Shown: in pieces, positions 35,266-44,316 of the stretch
Position numbering within the stretch: position 1 is the first letter of the stretch
Layout of the letters: every line of letters starts with the position of its first letter
DNA from: Congzhengia minquanensis
Lineage (GTDB): Bacteria > Bacillota > Clostridia > UBA1381 > UBA9506
DNA length: 64,000 nucleotides
NCBI RefSeq assembly: GCF_014384785.1
Contig: NZ_JACRSU010000001.1
Span: 1 to 64,000, forward strand
Direction of reading: 5' to 3'
The notes under the pieces: model-generated
Told to the model about the DNA's origin: nothing
Database searches by the model: none
What the model saw: only the letters and a program-made list of their open reading frames with translations
Translations under genes and position numbers: made by a program

Positions 35266-36132
35266 ATGAAAACAAAAAAATTTTTAGCAGTTTTAATTTC
35301 AGGTATTTTAATGGCGGCTCTTCTTTCCGGCTGCGGCACAAATAAAGGCGGTGACAATTCTGCAGCGAACACCGCTGGAACAAATTCAGAAGCAAAGCTT
35401 TCCGGCACAATCAAAATGGCAGGCTCCACTTCAATGGAAAAACTGGCCAATGCACTTTCAGAAAGTTTTATGGCAGAAAACCCCAAGGTGTCCGTCACAG
35501 CAGAATTTATTGGTTCTTCTGCCGGAATTGAGGCCGTAACCTCTGGTTCTTCCAATATTGGCAATTCCTCAAGAGCTTTAAAGGACAGTGAAAAGTCAGC
35601 AGGGATTGCAGAAAACATTGTGGCAATTGACGGTATTGCGGTCATTGTTAACAAAGGCAGCGCGGAAGAACTGACAAAAGACCAGCTCGTCAGCATTTAT
35701 AAAGGCGAAACAAAAAACTGGAGCGATGTTGGCGCGTCCGGCGGCGCAATTGTAGTGGTAGGACGTGAAGCCGGCTCCGGCACACGGGATGCATTTGAGG
35801 AAATTCTTGAGTTAAAAAATGAATGTGCCTATGCAAATGAATTAGACAGCACCGGCGCAGTGATGGCTAAGGTTGCTTCAACTCCCGGCGCTATTGGGTA
35901 TGTTTCGTTAGATGTTTTAGACGACTCTGTAACTGCATTGAAAATTGATGGTGTAGAGCCTACCGAACAGAATATTAAAGACGACAAATATTTGTTGTCA
36001 AGACCGTTTATTATGGCGACAAAAGGCGAAATTTCTCAGCAGAACGAACTGGTAAAAGCATGGTTTGACTATATTGAATCCGATGCTGGCCAAAAAATTA
36101 TCCAAAAGGTGGGTTTAATCACCGTAAAATAA
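35266..36132 (+). CDS. pstS: Phosphate-binding lipoprotein PstS
   Basis: Binds inorganic phosphate outside the membrane and hands it to PstCA. Lipoprotein signal with lipobox LLSGCGTNKGG (Cys near residue 24). The mature protein shows the PstS phosphate-site phrases IKMAGSTSMEKLANALSESF, VTSGSSNIGNSSRALKDSEK, VVGREAGSGTRDAFEEILE and STPGAIGYVSLDVL. The 288-aa length is usual for Firmicutes. First gene of pstSCAB-phoU, behind a Pho-box-like array, so it is most likely induced by phosphate starvation through PhoPR; no phoPR genes are in this window. Confidence 0.95.
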   Translation: MKTKKFLAVLISGILMAALLSGCGTNKGGDNSAANTAGTNSEAKLSGTIKMAGSTSMEKLANALSESFMAENPKVSVTAEFIGSSAGIEAVTSGSSNIGNSSRALKDSEKSAGIAENIVAIDGIAVIVNKGSAEELTKDQLVSIYKGETKNWSDVGASGGAIVVVGREAGSGTRDAFEEILELKNECAYANELDSTGAVMAKVASTPGAIGYVSLDVLDDSVTALKIDGVEPTEQNIKDDKYLLSRPFIMATKGEISQQNELVKAWFDYIESDAGQKIIQKVGLITVK

Positions 36133-36145
36133 GGACCGGTGCAGA

Positions 36146-37078
36146 ATGAGCAATCAAACGTCAATCATAAACAAAAATAATAAAAAATCCGTAATTGAGA
36201 ATGCGGCAAAAATAATATTTACCGCATGTGCATTGGTTGCAATCTGCGCCGTATTCTCCATTACGTTATATATGATTTTAAATGGACTTCCGGCCCTTCA
36301 AAAGGTCGGTATCACCGAAATTCTCTTCTCCTCGGTATGGAAACCAACGGCCGCCGCCCCCTCCTTTGGAATCCTTTACATTATCCTTACATCCATTGTC
36401 GGAACTTTTGCGGCAATCTTAATCGGCGTTCCCATTGGAATTCTAACTGCGGTATTTTTGTCAGAAGTTGCCCCGCCAAAGCTCATTGCCGTCGTAAAAC
36501 CTGCGGTTGAGCTTTTGGCAGGCATTCCTTCCGTCATTTACGGACTTTTGGGTATTATGATTTTAAATCCCTTGATGTATAAGCTGGAGCTGAAACTGTT
36601 TGAAGGCAGCACAACGCACCAGTTTACCGGTGGTGCAAACCTGATTTCCGCAGTTTTGGTGCTGGCAGTCATGATTTTGCCCACCGTTATTAATATTTCT
36701 GAGGCTTCCCTGCGGGCGGTGCCGGGATATTTAAAATCAGCGTCACTTGGATTGGGCGCCTCAAAAATACAAACTATTTTTAAAGTGCAAATCCCCGCTG
36801 CAAAATCGGGAATTATGACCGCGGTTGTCTTAGGAATAGGCCGTGCAATCGGCGAGGCTATGGCAATCACCTTGGTTTCTGGCGGTTCTGTTAATCTTCC
36901 TCTGCCCTTTAATTCCGTCCGGTTTTTAACCACGGCAATCGTAAGTGAAATGGGATATTCAGAAGGCACGCACAGGCAGGTGCTGTTCACAATCGGTCTG
37001 GTTCTGTTTCTGTTTATCAGTCTGATAAATCTCGGACTAACCAAATTTTTAAAGAGAGGGGATTTAAAAAATGGATAA
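36146..37078 (+). CDS. pstC: Phosphate ABC transporter permease PstC
   Basis: Inner-membrane subunit of the high-affinity phosphate importer, 310 aa with six membrane helices. The EAA-type coupling region that contacts PstB is visible as LRAVPGYLKSASLGLGASKI, and the periplasm-side loop has ELLAGIPSVIYGLLG, typical of PstC/PstA. AAGGA precedes ATG 36146, 13 bases after pstS. The 3' end overlaps pstA by 8 bases, indicating coupled translation. Confidence 0.94.
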   Translation: MSNQTSIINKNNKKSVIENAAKIIFTACALVAICAVFSITLYMILNGLPALQKVGITEILFSSVWKPTAAAPSFGILYIILTSIVGTFAAILIGVPIGILTAVFLSEVAPPKLIAVVKPAVELLAGIPSVIYGLLGIMILNPLMYKLELKLFEGSTTHQFTGGANLISAVLVLAVMILPTVINISEASLRAVPGYLKSASLGLGASKIQTIFKVQIPAAKSGIMTAVVLGIGRAIGEAMAITLVSGGSVNLPLPFNSVRFLTTAIVSEMGYSEGTHRQVLFTIGLVLFLFISLINLGLTKFLKRGDLKNG

Positions 37079-37943
37079 CTCTCTCACAAAAAGAAGAAAA
37101 CGTGTATCAGATAAAATATTATATTTTTTTATTTACCTTTCTGCGGCATTTTCTGTGTGTTTGCTGGCAGGCATTATCATTTACGTCTTTGTTAAGGGGC
37201 TTCCTGTGGTAAACTGGCAGTTTCTCACCACAGTTCGAAGTGCACTGGAAGAAACGGAAGGAATTGCCGGGAACATTATAAATACGCTTTATATCATTGT
37301 AATAACCCTCATCATCGCAACGCCCATTGGCATTGGTTCGGCCATTTATTTAAATGAATATGCCAAACCGGGAAAATTTGTGAGAATGATTGAGTTTACA
37401 ACAGAGACCCTGGCAGGCATTCCCTCCATTATTTTCGGACTGTTCGGCATGGTGTTTTTCGGAAATACGCTGGGCCTGGAATATTCTATTTTAACCGGCT
37501 CACTGACGCTAACGCTCATGGTATTGCCGCTGATTACCCGAAACACCCAAGAGGCCTTAAAAACCGTTCCTGCTTCCTGGCGCAGCGGCGCTTTGGGACT
37601 GGGTTCAGAAAAATGGCACATGATTCGTACCATTCTGCTTCCCTGTGCAAGTTCTGGAATTATCACAGGGGTAATTCTGGCAATCGGCAGAATTGTGGGC
37701 GAATCGGCGGCGCTCCTGTTTACTGCAGGTTCCGGATATCTGCTTCCCCGCTCTGTCTTTTCAAAAATATTTGAATCCGGCGGAACCCTTACAATTGAGC
37801 TTTACTTAAGTATGTCAAAGGGTGAATATGACATTGCGTTTGGAATTGCAGCCGTATTGGTAATTATCGTGCTGTTAATTAACTTTTTAACCCACGCCGT
37901 TACCAAAAAGAACGACATTACAAGGAGAATGAACAATGGGTAA
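37071..37943 (+). CDS. pstA: Phosphate ABC transporter permease PstA
   Basis: Partner permease of PstC, 290 aa, six helices. Shared signatures are [20 protein letters not shown] and the coupling helix [20 protein letters not shown]. The N-terminus is basic ([11 protein letters not shown]), placing it in the cytoplasm. It forms the channel heterodimer with PstC and docks PstB. Its start lies inside the last codons of pstC and its end overlaps pstB by 8 bases. Confidence 0.94.
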   Translation: MDNSLTKRRKRVSDKILYFFIYLSAAFSVCLLAGIIIYVFVKGLPVVNWQFLTTVRSALEETEGIAGNIINTLYIIVITLIIATPIGIGSAIYLNEYAKPGKFVRMIEFTTETLAGIPSIIFGLFGMVFFGNTLGLEYSILTGSLTLTLMVLPLITRNTQEALKTVPASWRSGALGLGSEKWHMIRTILLPCASSGIITGVILAIGRIVGESAALLFTAGSGYLLPRSVFSKIFESGGTLTIELYLSMSKGEYDIAFGIAAVLVIIVLLINFLTHAVTKKNDITRRMNNG

Positions 37944-38688
37944 GATTGATGCAAAAAACTTAAATCTGTTTTACGGCGACAACCATGCGTTAAAAGACGT
38001 AAACATAAGCCTTCAGGCCAATTCCATCTCCGCTCTGATTGGCCCTTCCGGCTGCGGAAAATCGACCTTTTTAAAGACGCTGAACCGCATGAATGATTTA
38101 ATTGACAGCGTAAAAATAACAGGCGAAGTTCGGTTAGACGGCGAGAATATTTACGACCCGAAAGTGGACACAACGGTTTTAAGAAAGCGTGTTGGCATGG
38201 TGTTTCAACAGCCAAATCCATTTCCGATGAGCATTTATGACAACATTGCCTATGGCCCGCGCATTCACGGTATTAAAAACAAACACGAGCTTGATAAAAT
38301 TGTGGAAGAAAGTCTGCGCGGCGCTGCCATTTTCGATGAGGTAAAAGACCGGCTGAAAAAATCTGCCTTAGGCCTCTCCGGCGGGCAGCAGCAGCGGCTT
38401 TGTATTGCCCGGGCGCTGGCTGTTTATCCTGAAGTTCTGCTTATGGACGAGCCAACCTCTGCCTTAGACCCCGTATCCACCTCAAAAATTGAGGATTTAA
38501 TGGAAGATTTAAAAAAGAATTATACCATAGTAATTGTAACCCACAATATGCAGCAGGCCGCCCGCGTATCCGACTACACCGCGTTCTTCTTGGTGGGTGA
38601 AATTGTGGAATTTGATACCACAGACAATATCTTCTCCGCACCAACCGACAAACGGACAGAAGACTATATTTCAGGGAGGTTTGGTTAA
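37936..38688 (+). CDS. pstB: Phosphate ABC transporter ATP-binding protein PstB
   Basis: The ATPase that powers import. Walker A is [19 protein letters not shown] near residue 35, the signature is [20 protein letters not shown], Walker B is [18 protein letters not shown], and the switch His is in [11 protein letters not shown]. The 250-aa length and the phrase '[17 protein letters not shown]' are diagnostic of PstB rather than other ATPases. Its stop codon overlaps the phoU start. Confidence 0.96.
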   Translation: MGKIDAKNLNLFYGDNHALKDVNISLQANSISALIGPSGCGKSTFLKTLNRMNDLIDSVKITGEVRLDGENIYDPKVDTTVLRKRVGMVFQQPNPFPMSIYDNIAYGPRIHGIKNKHELDKIVEESLRGAAIFDEVKDRLKKSALGLSGGQQQRLCIARALAVYPEVLLMDEPTSALDPVSTSKIEDLMEDLKKNYTIVIVTHNMQQAARVSDYTAFFLVGEIVEFDTTDNIFSAPTDKRTEDYISGRFG

Positions 38689-39332
38689 TGCGCATTAAAT
38701 TTGACGAGCAGTTAGAAATTTTAAACAACGAACTGACAGAAATGGGATTTTTAGTAGAAAAAGCGATTACAAGCGCGGTTGACGCGCTGCGCAAAAACGA
38801 TAAAGATTTGGCACAGCAGGCCATAGCGTTCGATTCGGAAATTGACCAGAAGGAAAAGGACATTGAGGCGATTTGTCTGCGTCTGCTGCTGCATCAGCAA
38901 CCTGTGGCAACAGATTTAAGAAAGGTTTCCTCCGCTTTAAAGATGATAACGGACATGGAGCGCATTGGCGACATGGCCTCGGATATTTCTGAAATCACCA
39001 TGATGGATTCTGAATTGCTCGCCGTCAGCAATTTAGAACACATCAGCCAAATGGAAAAAGAAACCATTCAAATGGTGAACGAAAGCATTAAGGCCTTTGT
39101 AAAAAAAGACATTCAGCTGGCGCAAAAGGTGATTGATGACGACGACATTGTAGACGCATTGTTTGAAAAGGTTAAATCTGATTTAATTGAAATTATGCGA
39201 ACGGATGTTTCCGTTTGCAACGGCGCTGTTGACCTTTTAATGGTTGCAAAATATTTTGAGCGTATCGGAGACCATGCAACAAATATTGCCGAATGGGTTC
39301 TATTTTCTATTGAGGGAACACATGTGGAATAG
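38688..39332 (+). CDS. phoU: Phosphate regulator PhoU
   Basis: A 214-aa helical protein made of two PhoU repeats, each with a metal-binding motif: FDSEIDQKEKDIEAICLRLL and IDDDDIVDALFEKVKSDLIE, plus RIGDMASDISEI and RIGDHATNIAEWV. PhoU links PstSCAB transport activity to the PhoR kinase and restrains uptake when phosphate is ample. It acts in the cytoplasm at the membrane. The start overlaps the pstB stop by one base. A terminator lies 22 bases after the stop. Confidence 0.95.
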   Translation: MRIKFDEQLEILNNELTEMGFLVEKAITSAVDALRKNDKDLAQQAIAFDSEIDQKEKDIEAICLRLLLHQQPVATDLRKVSSALKMITDMERIGDMASDISEITMMDSELLAVSNLEHISQMEKETIQMVNESIKAFVKKDIQLAQKVIDDDDIVDALFEKVKSDLIEIMRTDVSVCNGAVDLLMVAKYFERIGDHATNIAEWVLFSIEGTHVE

Positions 39333-39354
39333 TTTCAGTTGAAATAATAATAAT

Positions 39355-39377
39355 AAAAGGGCATTGTTTGCCCTTTT
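39355..39377 (+). terminator. Terminator of the pst-phoU operon
   Basis: AAAAGGGCA pairs with TGCCCTTTT around a short loop, followed by an A/T-rich T tract. Confidence 0.85.
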
Positions 39378-39392
39378 ATTTTTATTATTTAT

Positions 39393-39421
39393 TTGATTTT
39401 TTAGCGCAATTCTGATATAAT
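39393..39421 (+). promoter_or_regulatory. Promoter of the HD-domain operon
   Basis: TTGATT (39393-39398), 17 bases, TATAAT (39416-39421). AAGGAG precedes ATG 39460. The promoter begins 15 bases after the pst terminator. Confidence 0.75.
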
Positions 39422-39459
39422 GACTTAAATTAAGATCGATTCGTTAAGGAGAAAACAAT

Positions 39460-40119
39460 ATGATTACATTTGAAGATATTAAAAACAACGAAGCCGTTCG
39501 GACATATATCGCCCAAGCGGACAAATCGCTGGTTGCGCTGGGCTTTACCGAGCATAGTTTTGCCCATGTTACAACCGTAGCAAACACGTCGAAATATATT
39601 TTAGAAACCCTGGGCTACCCTGCTCACGACGTAGAGCTTGTGCAGATTGCCGCCTATCTTCACGACATTGGAAATTTGGTAAACAGAATTGAACACTCTC
39701 AGAGCGGCGCAATTTTAGCATTCCGAATTCTGGATAAAATGCAAATGCCGGCGGAAGATATTGCACTGATTGCAACTGCAATTGGAAATCACGATGAGGG
39801 CACCGGCGTTGCCGTAAACCATATTGCCGCCGCACTAATTTTAGGCGACAAGACCGACGTGCGCAGAAGCCGCGTAAGAAACCAGGATTTTACCTCCTTC
39901 GATATTCACGACAGGGTAAACTACTCTGTGAAAAAATCCGTTGTGAAAATCAACGAGGAAAAAACAATTATTAAGCTTAAATTATTTTTAGATAATCACT
40001 TTGGTTCTATTATGGACTATTTTGAGATTTTTATGGACAGAATGATTCTTTGCCGCAAGGCAGCGGAAAAGCTGGGACTGGAATTTAAGCTGATTATTAA
40101 TGAGCAGCAGTTAATTTAA
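39460..40119 (+). CDS. HD-domain phosphohydrolase family protein
   Basis: The HD superfamily signature is present: H in GFTEHSFAHVTTVANTSKYI, the HD pair in AAYLHDIGNLVNRIEHSQSG, then IATAIGNHDEGTGVAVNHIA and ALILGDKTDVRRS. Such metal-dependent phosphohydrolases often act on nucleotides, but this subgroup has no settled substrate. The last 70 residues are an extra alpha/beta part (NEEKTIIKLKLFLDNHFGSI). Its stop codon lies in the ribosome site of the following dehydrogenase gene, so both are likely co-translated. Confidence 0.85.
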   Translation: MITFEDIKNNEAVRTYIAQADKSLVALGFTEHSFAHVTTVANTSKYILETLGYPAHDVELVQIAAYLHDIGNLVNRIEHSQSGAILAFRILDKMQMPAEDIALIATAIGNHDEGTGVAVNHIAAALILGDKTDVRRSRVRNQDFTSFDIHDRVNYSVKKSVVKINEEKTIIKLKLFLDNHFGSIMDYFEIFMDRMILCRKAAEKLGLEFKLIINEQQLI

Positions 40120-40131
40120 GGAGTGACGGAA

Positions 40132-41079
40132 ATGAAACTTACATTGCTCGATGCCGAAACTCTGGGCGGCGACTTAAACTTCGATTTGCTGAAAGAATTT
40201 GGCGATATCGTTGTGTTCCAAAACACATTGCCCCATGAGGTTGCAGAACACATTGCAGACAGCAACGTGATCATTATTAACAAAATAAAAATAAATGAAC
40301 AAAATTTAAAAAATGCTCATGACCTGAAGCTAATTTGTGTTGCCGCCACAGGTTATGACAACATTGATTTGGCATATTGCAAAGCGCACGGTATTGCTGT
40401 GTGCAATGTGGTTGGCTATTCCACACACAGCGTTGCACAGGTAACGCTTGCAATGGCTTTGTCGCTTTACACCCATTTGCCGGAATACAGCGCGTTTGTA
40501 GACTGTGGGCAGTATTCAAAAAGCGGTGTTGCAAACCGGCTTACCCCCGTTTATCACGAGCTGTTCGGTAAGGTTTGGGGCGTTATCGGCCTGGGAAACA
40601 TAGGAAAACAGGTGGCGCGCACAGCAGAGGCTATGGGCTGTCGCGTAATTGGCTTTAGACGTACCCCGGACGAAGACTATCCCTGCTGCGCCCTTGATTA
40701 TTTATTGCAAAACGCAGATATTATATCCGTCCATTTGCCGCTGAGCAAGGAAACACGAGGGTTAATCAATGAAGAAAGAATTGCGTCCATGAAGCGAAAT
40801 GCCATCTTCATCAACGTGTCAAGGGGAGCCATAGCAGACGAGACAGCCTTGGCAAAAGCAATTTTAGACAAAAAAATCGGTGGATTGGGAATTGACGTAT
40901 ATTCGGCGGAACCGTTTCCTGAAAACCATCCATACACTGCCCTGCTTGATCTCCCAAACGTTTGTCTTACACCCCACATGGCCTGGGGCGCATTGGAAGC
41001 CCGACAGCGCTGCCTCAATGAAATTGTACTCAACATCAAAGCATTTTATAGCGGTGAGCACCGCAACCGCTTGGTTTAA
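40132..41079 (+). CDS. D-2-hydroxyacid dehydrogenase
   Basis: A 315-aa NAD-dependent oxidoreductase. The dinucleotide-binding motif is WGVIGLGNIGKQVARTAEAM near residue 148. The catalytic triad is visible as Arg in INVSRGAIADETALAKAI, Glu in IDVYSAEPFP, and His in NVCLTPHMAWGALEARQR. The N-terminal substrate domain has LKLICVAATGYDNIDLAYCK. It may act on hydroxypyruvate, glycerate or a branched 2-ketoacid; sequence does not decide. ATG 40132 is chosen because GGAG lies eight bases ahead; a GTG nine bases earlier overlaps that site. Confidence 0.9.
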   Translation: MKLTLLDAETLGGDLNFDLLKEFGDIVVFQNTLPHEVAEHIADSNVIIINKIKINEQNLKNAHDLKLICVAATGYDNIDLAYCKAHGIAVCNVVGYSTHSVAQVTLAMALSLYTHLPEYSAFVDCGQYSKSGVANRLTPVYHELFGKVWGVIGLGNIGKQVARTAEAMGCRVIGFRRTPDEDYPCCALDYLLQNADIISVHLPLSKETRGLINEERIASMKRNAIFINVSRGAIADETALAKAILDKKIGGLGIDVYSAEPFPENHPYTALLDLPNVCLTPHMAWGALEARQRCLNEIVLNIKAFYSGEHRNRLV

Positions 41080-41095
41080 AAAAGGAGGTTTTTAA

Positions 41096-41887
41096 ATGTT
41101 TATCGACCATGATATGCATATCCACACACACTATTCCCCCTGTGCCGACGCTACGGCCACAGCTGAACACTACATACAAAAAGCTCACGAGCTGGGCCTG
41201 AAAAAAATTGGTTTTGCCGACCATATGTGGGACAGCGCTGTGGAATGCACAATTCCGGACTATCGAAAGCTGACCTATGAGCATATTTCGCAAATTAAGG
41301 AAGAGGTCAAGGCACTAGATGCCGGCGGCATTGAAATTCTTTTTGGCTGCGAAACAGAATGTGATAAAAACGGAACGGTGGCTGTCAGCGAAGAAGTTGC
41401 CGAACAGCTTGACTTTTTAATTGTACCGCAGTCGCACACACATCTCACTATGCCCAAAGATTGTTATGAACCCCACCGGAAACACGCAGAATTTATGCTG
41501 GAACGGTTTTATAACATAGTTGAATCACCTGTAAGCAAATATGTCACCACCATTCCACACCCCTTTTGTGCGGTAGCCTGCCCCTATGACAATCGGGAGC
41601 TAGTCCGTCTGATTACCGATCAGGAGTTTTCCGACTGTTTTCGCGCTGCCAAAGAGAAAAACATTGCAGTTGAAATTAATGCCGGGGCGTTTGCAGGTAA
41701 ATCAATAGGAGAAATTCGAACAGATCCTATGCTTCATATGCTGAGCATTGCAAAGTCTGCCGGCTGCAAATTTGTGTTCGGTTCCGATTCTCACAGAAGC
41801 ACGGGACACGATGGTTTTTTTAAAAACTATGTGATTGCCTGCCTGTTAGAATTAAAACCGGAGGATATTGCAGAATTTGCAAGATAA
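41096..41887 (+). CDS. PHP-domain phosphatase, histidinol-phosphatase-like
   Basis: The PHP fold is shown by HDMHIHTHYSPCADATATA at the N-terminus (two His ligands), FADHMWD, LFGCETECDKNGTVAVSEE, VPQSHTHL, TIPHPFCAV, and a C-terminal FVFGSDSHRSTGHDGF. These supply nine metal ligands for a trinuclear site that hydrolyses phosphate monoesters. The HisK branch dephosphorylates L-histidinol phosphate, but many similar proteins have other substrates, and no other his genes are near. 263 aa fits the family. AAAAGGAGG precedes ATG 41096. A terminator follows. Confidence 0.85.
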   Translation: MFIDHDMHIHTHYSPCADATATAEHYIQKAHELGLKKIGFADHMWDSAVECTIPDYRKLTYEHISQIKEEVKALDAGGIEILFGCETECDKNGTVAVSEEVAEQLDFLIVPQSHTHLTMPKDCYEPHRKHAEFMLERFYNIVESPVSKYVTTIPHPFCAVACPYDNRELVRLITDQEFSDCFRAAKEKNIAVEINAGAFAGKSIGEIRTDPMLHMLSIAKSAGCKFVFGSDSHRSTGHDGFFKNYVIACLLELKPEDIAEFAR

Positions 41888-41888
41888 C

Positions 41889-41914
41889 AAAAAAGCGGCT
41901 TTAGCCGCTTTTTT
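41889..41914. terminator. Bidirectional terminator between convergent genes
   Basis: AAAAAAGCGGC pairs with GCCGCTTTTTT around TTTA, with A/T runs on both flanks. Confidence 0.9.
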
Positions 41915-43044
41915 TATTCTTGAATTAAATCTAACAATCCCAAATTACAGGTCGTGGTAAATGGTTTCATGTCTTCCCGCCGGAATTGATTCGCCCTGCG
42001 AAGCTCCTCGTCGCAAAAGTGCAGTGCAGCAAGACGCATGGGCAGCCATTCGCGCATAACACCTTTGTGTGCGTTAAGCTGTTGATGAGGCCATAGAAAC
42101 GGATTAATATAATAGGGTTTAAAAAACGAAATACTTTTTTTTATTCCTTTCCCCTCTTTGGTTATAAAGTTCCATAAATCCACGCCCTTGTGATACGCCA
42201 GTTCGCAGGTAATTGCACATGCTTCGAGATTAAAAAGCGTATAAAAGTAGGAAATTGTCCGTGTCAGTTCGTCGCTGAACGCACCTTCGTTGTTTGTCTG
42301 ATTTGGAATGACGTCAGTTCGATATTTTTCAAAACATTCGTTCATAAGTGCATCATCACCCGCAAAGGCACTGAACACCGCAGCCTGTGTATTCCACCAG
42401 TTGGCATGGTTGTTAAAATAGTTTTTCTCTTCAAGTCCTTTTTTGCTGTGGTTCATCCAGTAAACATAATCGCGGAACCAGTCTTTCACCAATTCTATTT
42501 GTTCTGTGAATTTGCCGGTTTGCTCAATGAGATTTAGTCCTGCAACAACTTTAATCAACTGTGCAGTATCGATAATGCCTATGCTTCGCCCGTCACAAAT
42601 GCCGCGCACAGCCTGACCATACTCCAAATGGGGTGACATTTTTGTTGCTTTATTCACAAACCAAATTTCAGCCAGCGATACTGCCTTTTGCATATACTCA
42701 TCACTTTCTAAAAACAAGCCTGCCTGGGCCAAACCAGCAATAACATCACTCAGCGTTTGCATATCCTCGAAATGATGGTTAAACCTATTCGGGTTTACCT
42801 CTCCGTCTCTCCGAATATATGGCCCTCCCGGATTTTTTTCATCCGGCCACCAATAAGGGCCTTCACTGAAGTAATCGTGAGAATTTCCGCTTGCGGCAGG
42901 ACTTTTATGAAAGGTAACGCTTAAAGGCGGCGTTTGCATAAGCGTATCTGCTTTATTTTTCAAAGTCTGCTGCAGCTCCGAATTACCATTTAATTTTTCT
43001 TTTATATGAATAATATCTTCTGCTTTCATAAACAAGTAGGACAT
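41914..43044 (-). CDS. Alginate lyase family protein
   Basis: A 376-aa all-helical protein with the alginate lyase signature YFSEGPYWWPDEKNPGGPYI then RRDGEVNPNRFNHHFEDMQT, found in (alpha/alpha)-barrel polysaccharide lyases of the PF05426 group. FNNHANWWNTQAAVFSAFAG further supplies the conserved NNHxxW motif. It has no signal peptide, so it probably acts inside the cell on imported oligosaccharides rather than on polymer outside. The true substrate may be another uronic-acid polymer. The start is ATG 43044 with AAAGG about 13 bases ahead; ATG 43029 is an alternative. It follows the aldo/keto reductase gene by 18 bases. Confidence 0.85.
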   Translation of the reverse strand: MSYLFMKAEDIIHIKEKLNGNSELQQTLKNKADTLMQTPPLSVTFHKSPAASGNSHDYFSEGPYWWPDEKNPGGPYIRRDGEVNPNRFNHHFEDMQTLSDVIAGLAQAGLFLESDEYMQKAVSLAEIWFVNKATKMSPHLEYGQAVRGICDGRSIGIIDTAQLIKVVAGLNLIEQTGKFTEQIELVKDWFRDYVYWMNHSKKGLEEKNYFNNHANWWNTQAAVFSAFAGDDALMNECFEKYRTDVIPNQTNNEGAFSDELTRTISYFYTLFNLEACAITCELAYHKGVDLWNFITKEGKGIKKSISFFKPYYINPFLWPHQQLNAHKGVMREWLPMRLAALHFCDEELRRANQFRREDMKPFTTTCNLGLLDLIQE

Positions 43045-43062
43045 GCCGGCTACCAGCCTTTC

Positions 43063-44199
43063 TTAATTTACTTTATGGTTAAAATCAGATAAAATCTCCG
43101 AAATTTTAATCTGCTGCGGACAAACTGCTTCACAGCTCCTGCAGCCAATACAAGCCCCGGGCTGCTTGTCGGGTGTTAACGCCTGAAGCGCCATAGGCGC
43201 AATGAAAGCAAAATCTTTTGTAAATGTATGCTCATTATAAAGCTCCAGCAAATATGGAATATCCAGTCCCTGCGGGCAATGGCTGGTGCAATAGCGGCAT
43301 GCGGTGCATGGAACAGTAGTTTTGCCTGTCATTTCGTCTGCGATTTGAAACAACACCTTTAATTCGGCCTCAGATAATGGCTGCTCAGTTTCAAATGTTT
43401 GAATATTATCCAAAAGCTGGGTTTCGTCAGACATACCGGAAAGAATCATTGTAACCTCCGGAATCGTCTGTAAAAAGCGGAACGCCCAAGACGGAATTTT
43501 TGCTTCCGGTCGAAATGCCTGCAGCATGTTTTCCTGCTCCTCAGACAGCCGCGCAAGCTTTCCACCGCGCAACGGTTCCATTACCCAAATCGGAATATGA
43601 TATTCATTCAGTAGATCGACTTTTTCCTTTGCATTTTGAAATTCCCAGTCAAGGTAATTTAATTGAATTTGGCAAAATTCCATGTCGCTTCCATAGGCCT
43701 CAAGAAAACGTTTCATTGTTTCCAGTGTGCCGTGTGCAGAAAATCCAAGGTGGCGAATTCGCCCGTTTCTTTTTTGCTCCATTAAATAATCGTATGTTTT
43801 ATATGTATCATTATCCAAGTATGCGTCAATGTTCAGCTCGCAAACATTGTGGAAAAGATAAAAATCAAAATAGGAAACCTGACACTTTTCAAGCTGTTTT
43901 TCAAAAATTTCCTCATGCCGGCCAAATGAAGACAGATCATATCCTGGAAATTTTGTTGCAAGAAAAAACGAACTTCGGTTATACTTTTTCAGCGCCTTTC
44001 CCATAAACCATTCGGAATTCCCGTCGTGATATCCCCATGCGGTATCGAAATAATTCACGCCGTTAGCAATGGCCTCGTCTACCATCTTTTGGGCCAACGC
44101 TTCATTAATATTTGCTTCAACCCCGTTCACGGTTGGCAGGCGCATGGCCCCAAATCCAAGCATGGACAGACTTTCTCCCTGAAAATTTCGATAAATCAT
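43063..44199 (-). CDS. Aldo/keto reductase with C-terminal 4Fe-4S domain
   Basis: The AKR barrel begins IYRNFQGESLSMLGFGAMRL and carries the catalytic set in VNYFDTAWGYHDGNSEWF (Asp, Tyr), FFLATKFPGY (Lys) and YFDFYLFHNVCE (His). The last 80 residues bind two iron-sulfur clusters: CTACRYCTSHCPQGLDIPYL and CIGCRSCEAVCPQQIKISEI. This fused form is common in anaerobes and reduces aldehydes or ketones of sugars with electrons from ferredoxin or NAD(P)H. ATG 44199 has AGGAGG 6 bases ahead; in-frame ATGs further upstream have none. Partner of the alginate-lyase gene, so it may process the unsaturated sugar product. Confidence 0.93.
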   Translation of the reverse strand: MIYRNFQGESLSMLGFGAMRLPTVNGVEANINEALAQKMVDEAIANGVNYFDTAWGYHDGNSEWFMGKALKKYNRSSFFLATKFPGYDLSSFGRHEEIFEKQLEKCQVSYFDFYLFHNVCELNIDAYLDNDTYKTYDYLMEQKRNGRIRHLGFSAHGTLETMKRFLEAYGSDMEFCQIQLNYLDWEFQNAKEKVDLLNEYHIPIWVMEPLRGGKLARLSEEQENMLQAFRPEAKIPSWAFRFLQTIPEVTMILSGMSDETQLLDNIQTFETEQPLSEAELKVLFQIADEMTGKTTVPCTACRYCTSHCPQGLDIPYLLELYNEHTFTKDFAFIAPMALQALTPDKQPGACIGCRSCEAVCPQQIKISEILSDFNHKVN

Positions 44200-44241
44200 T
44201 TTTATCCTCCTCAACATTGTTAGTTCAAAATATACATTGTG

Positions 44242-44265
44242 AAAAAGACAGGCCATAAAGGCCTG
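44242..44265 (-). terminator. Terminator of the diguanylate cyclase gene
   Basis: On the minus strand CAGGCC (44265-44260) pairs with GGCCTG (44254-44249) around a TTTAT loop, followed by TTTTT at 44246-44242. Confidence 0.7.
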
Positions 44266-44316
44266 CCACATTTAAGAGTGTGCTTCAATGTTACACTCTT
44301 TTGATAAAAATTTAAA

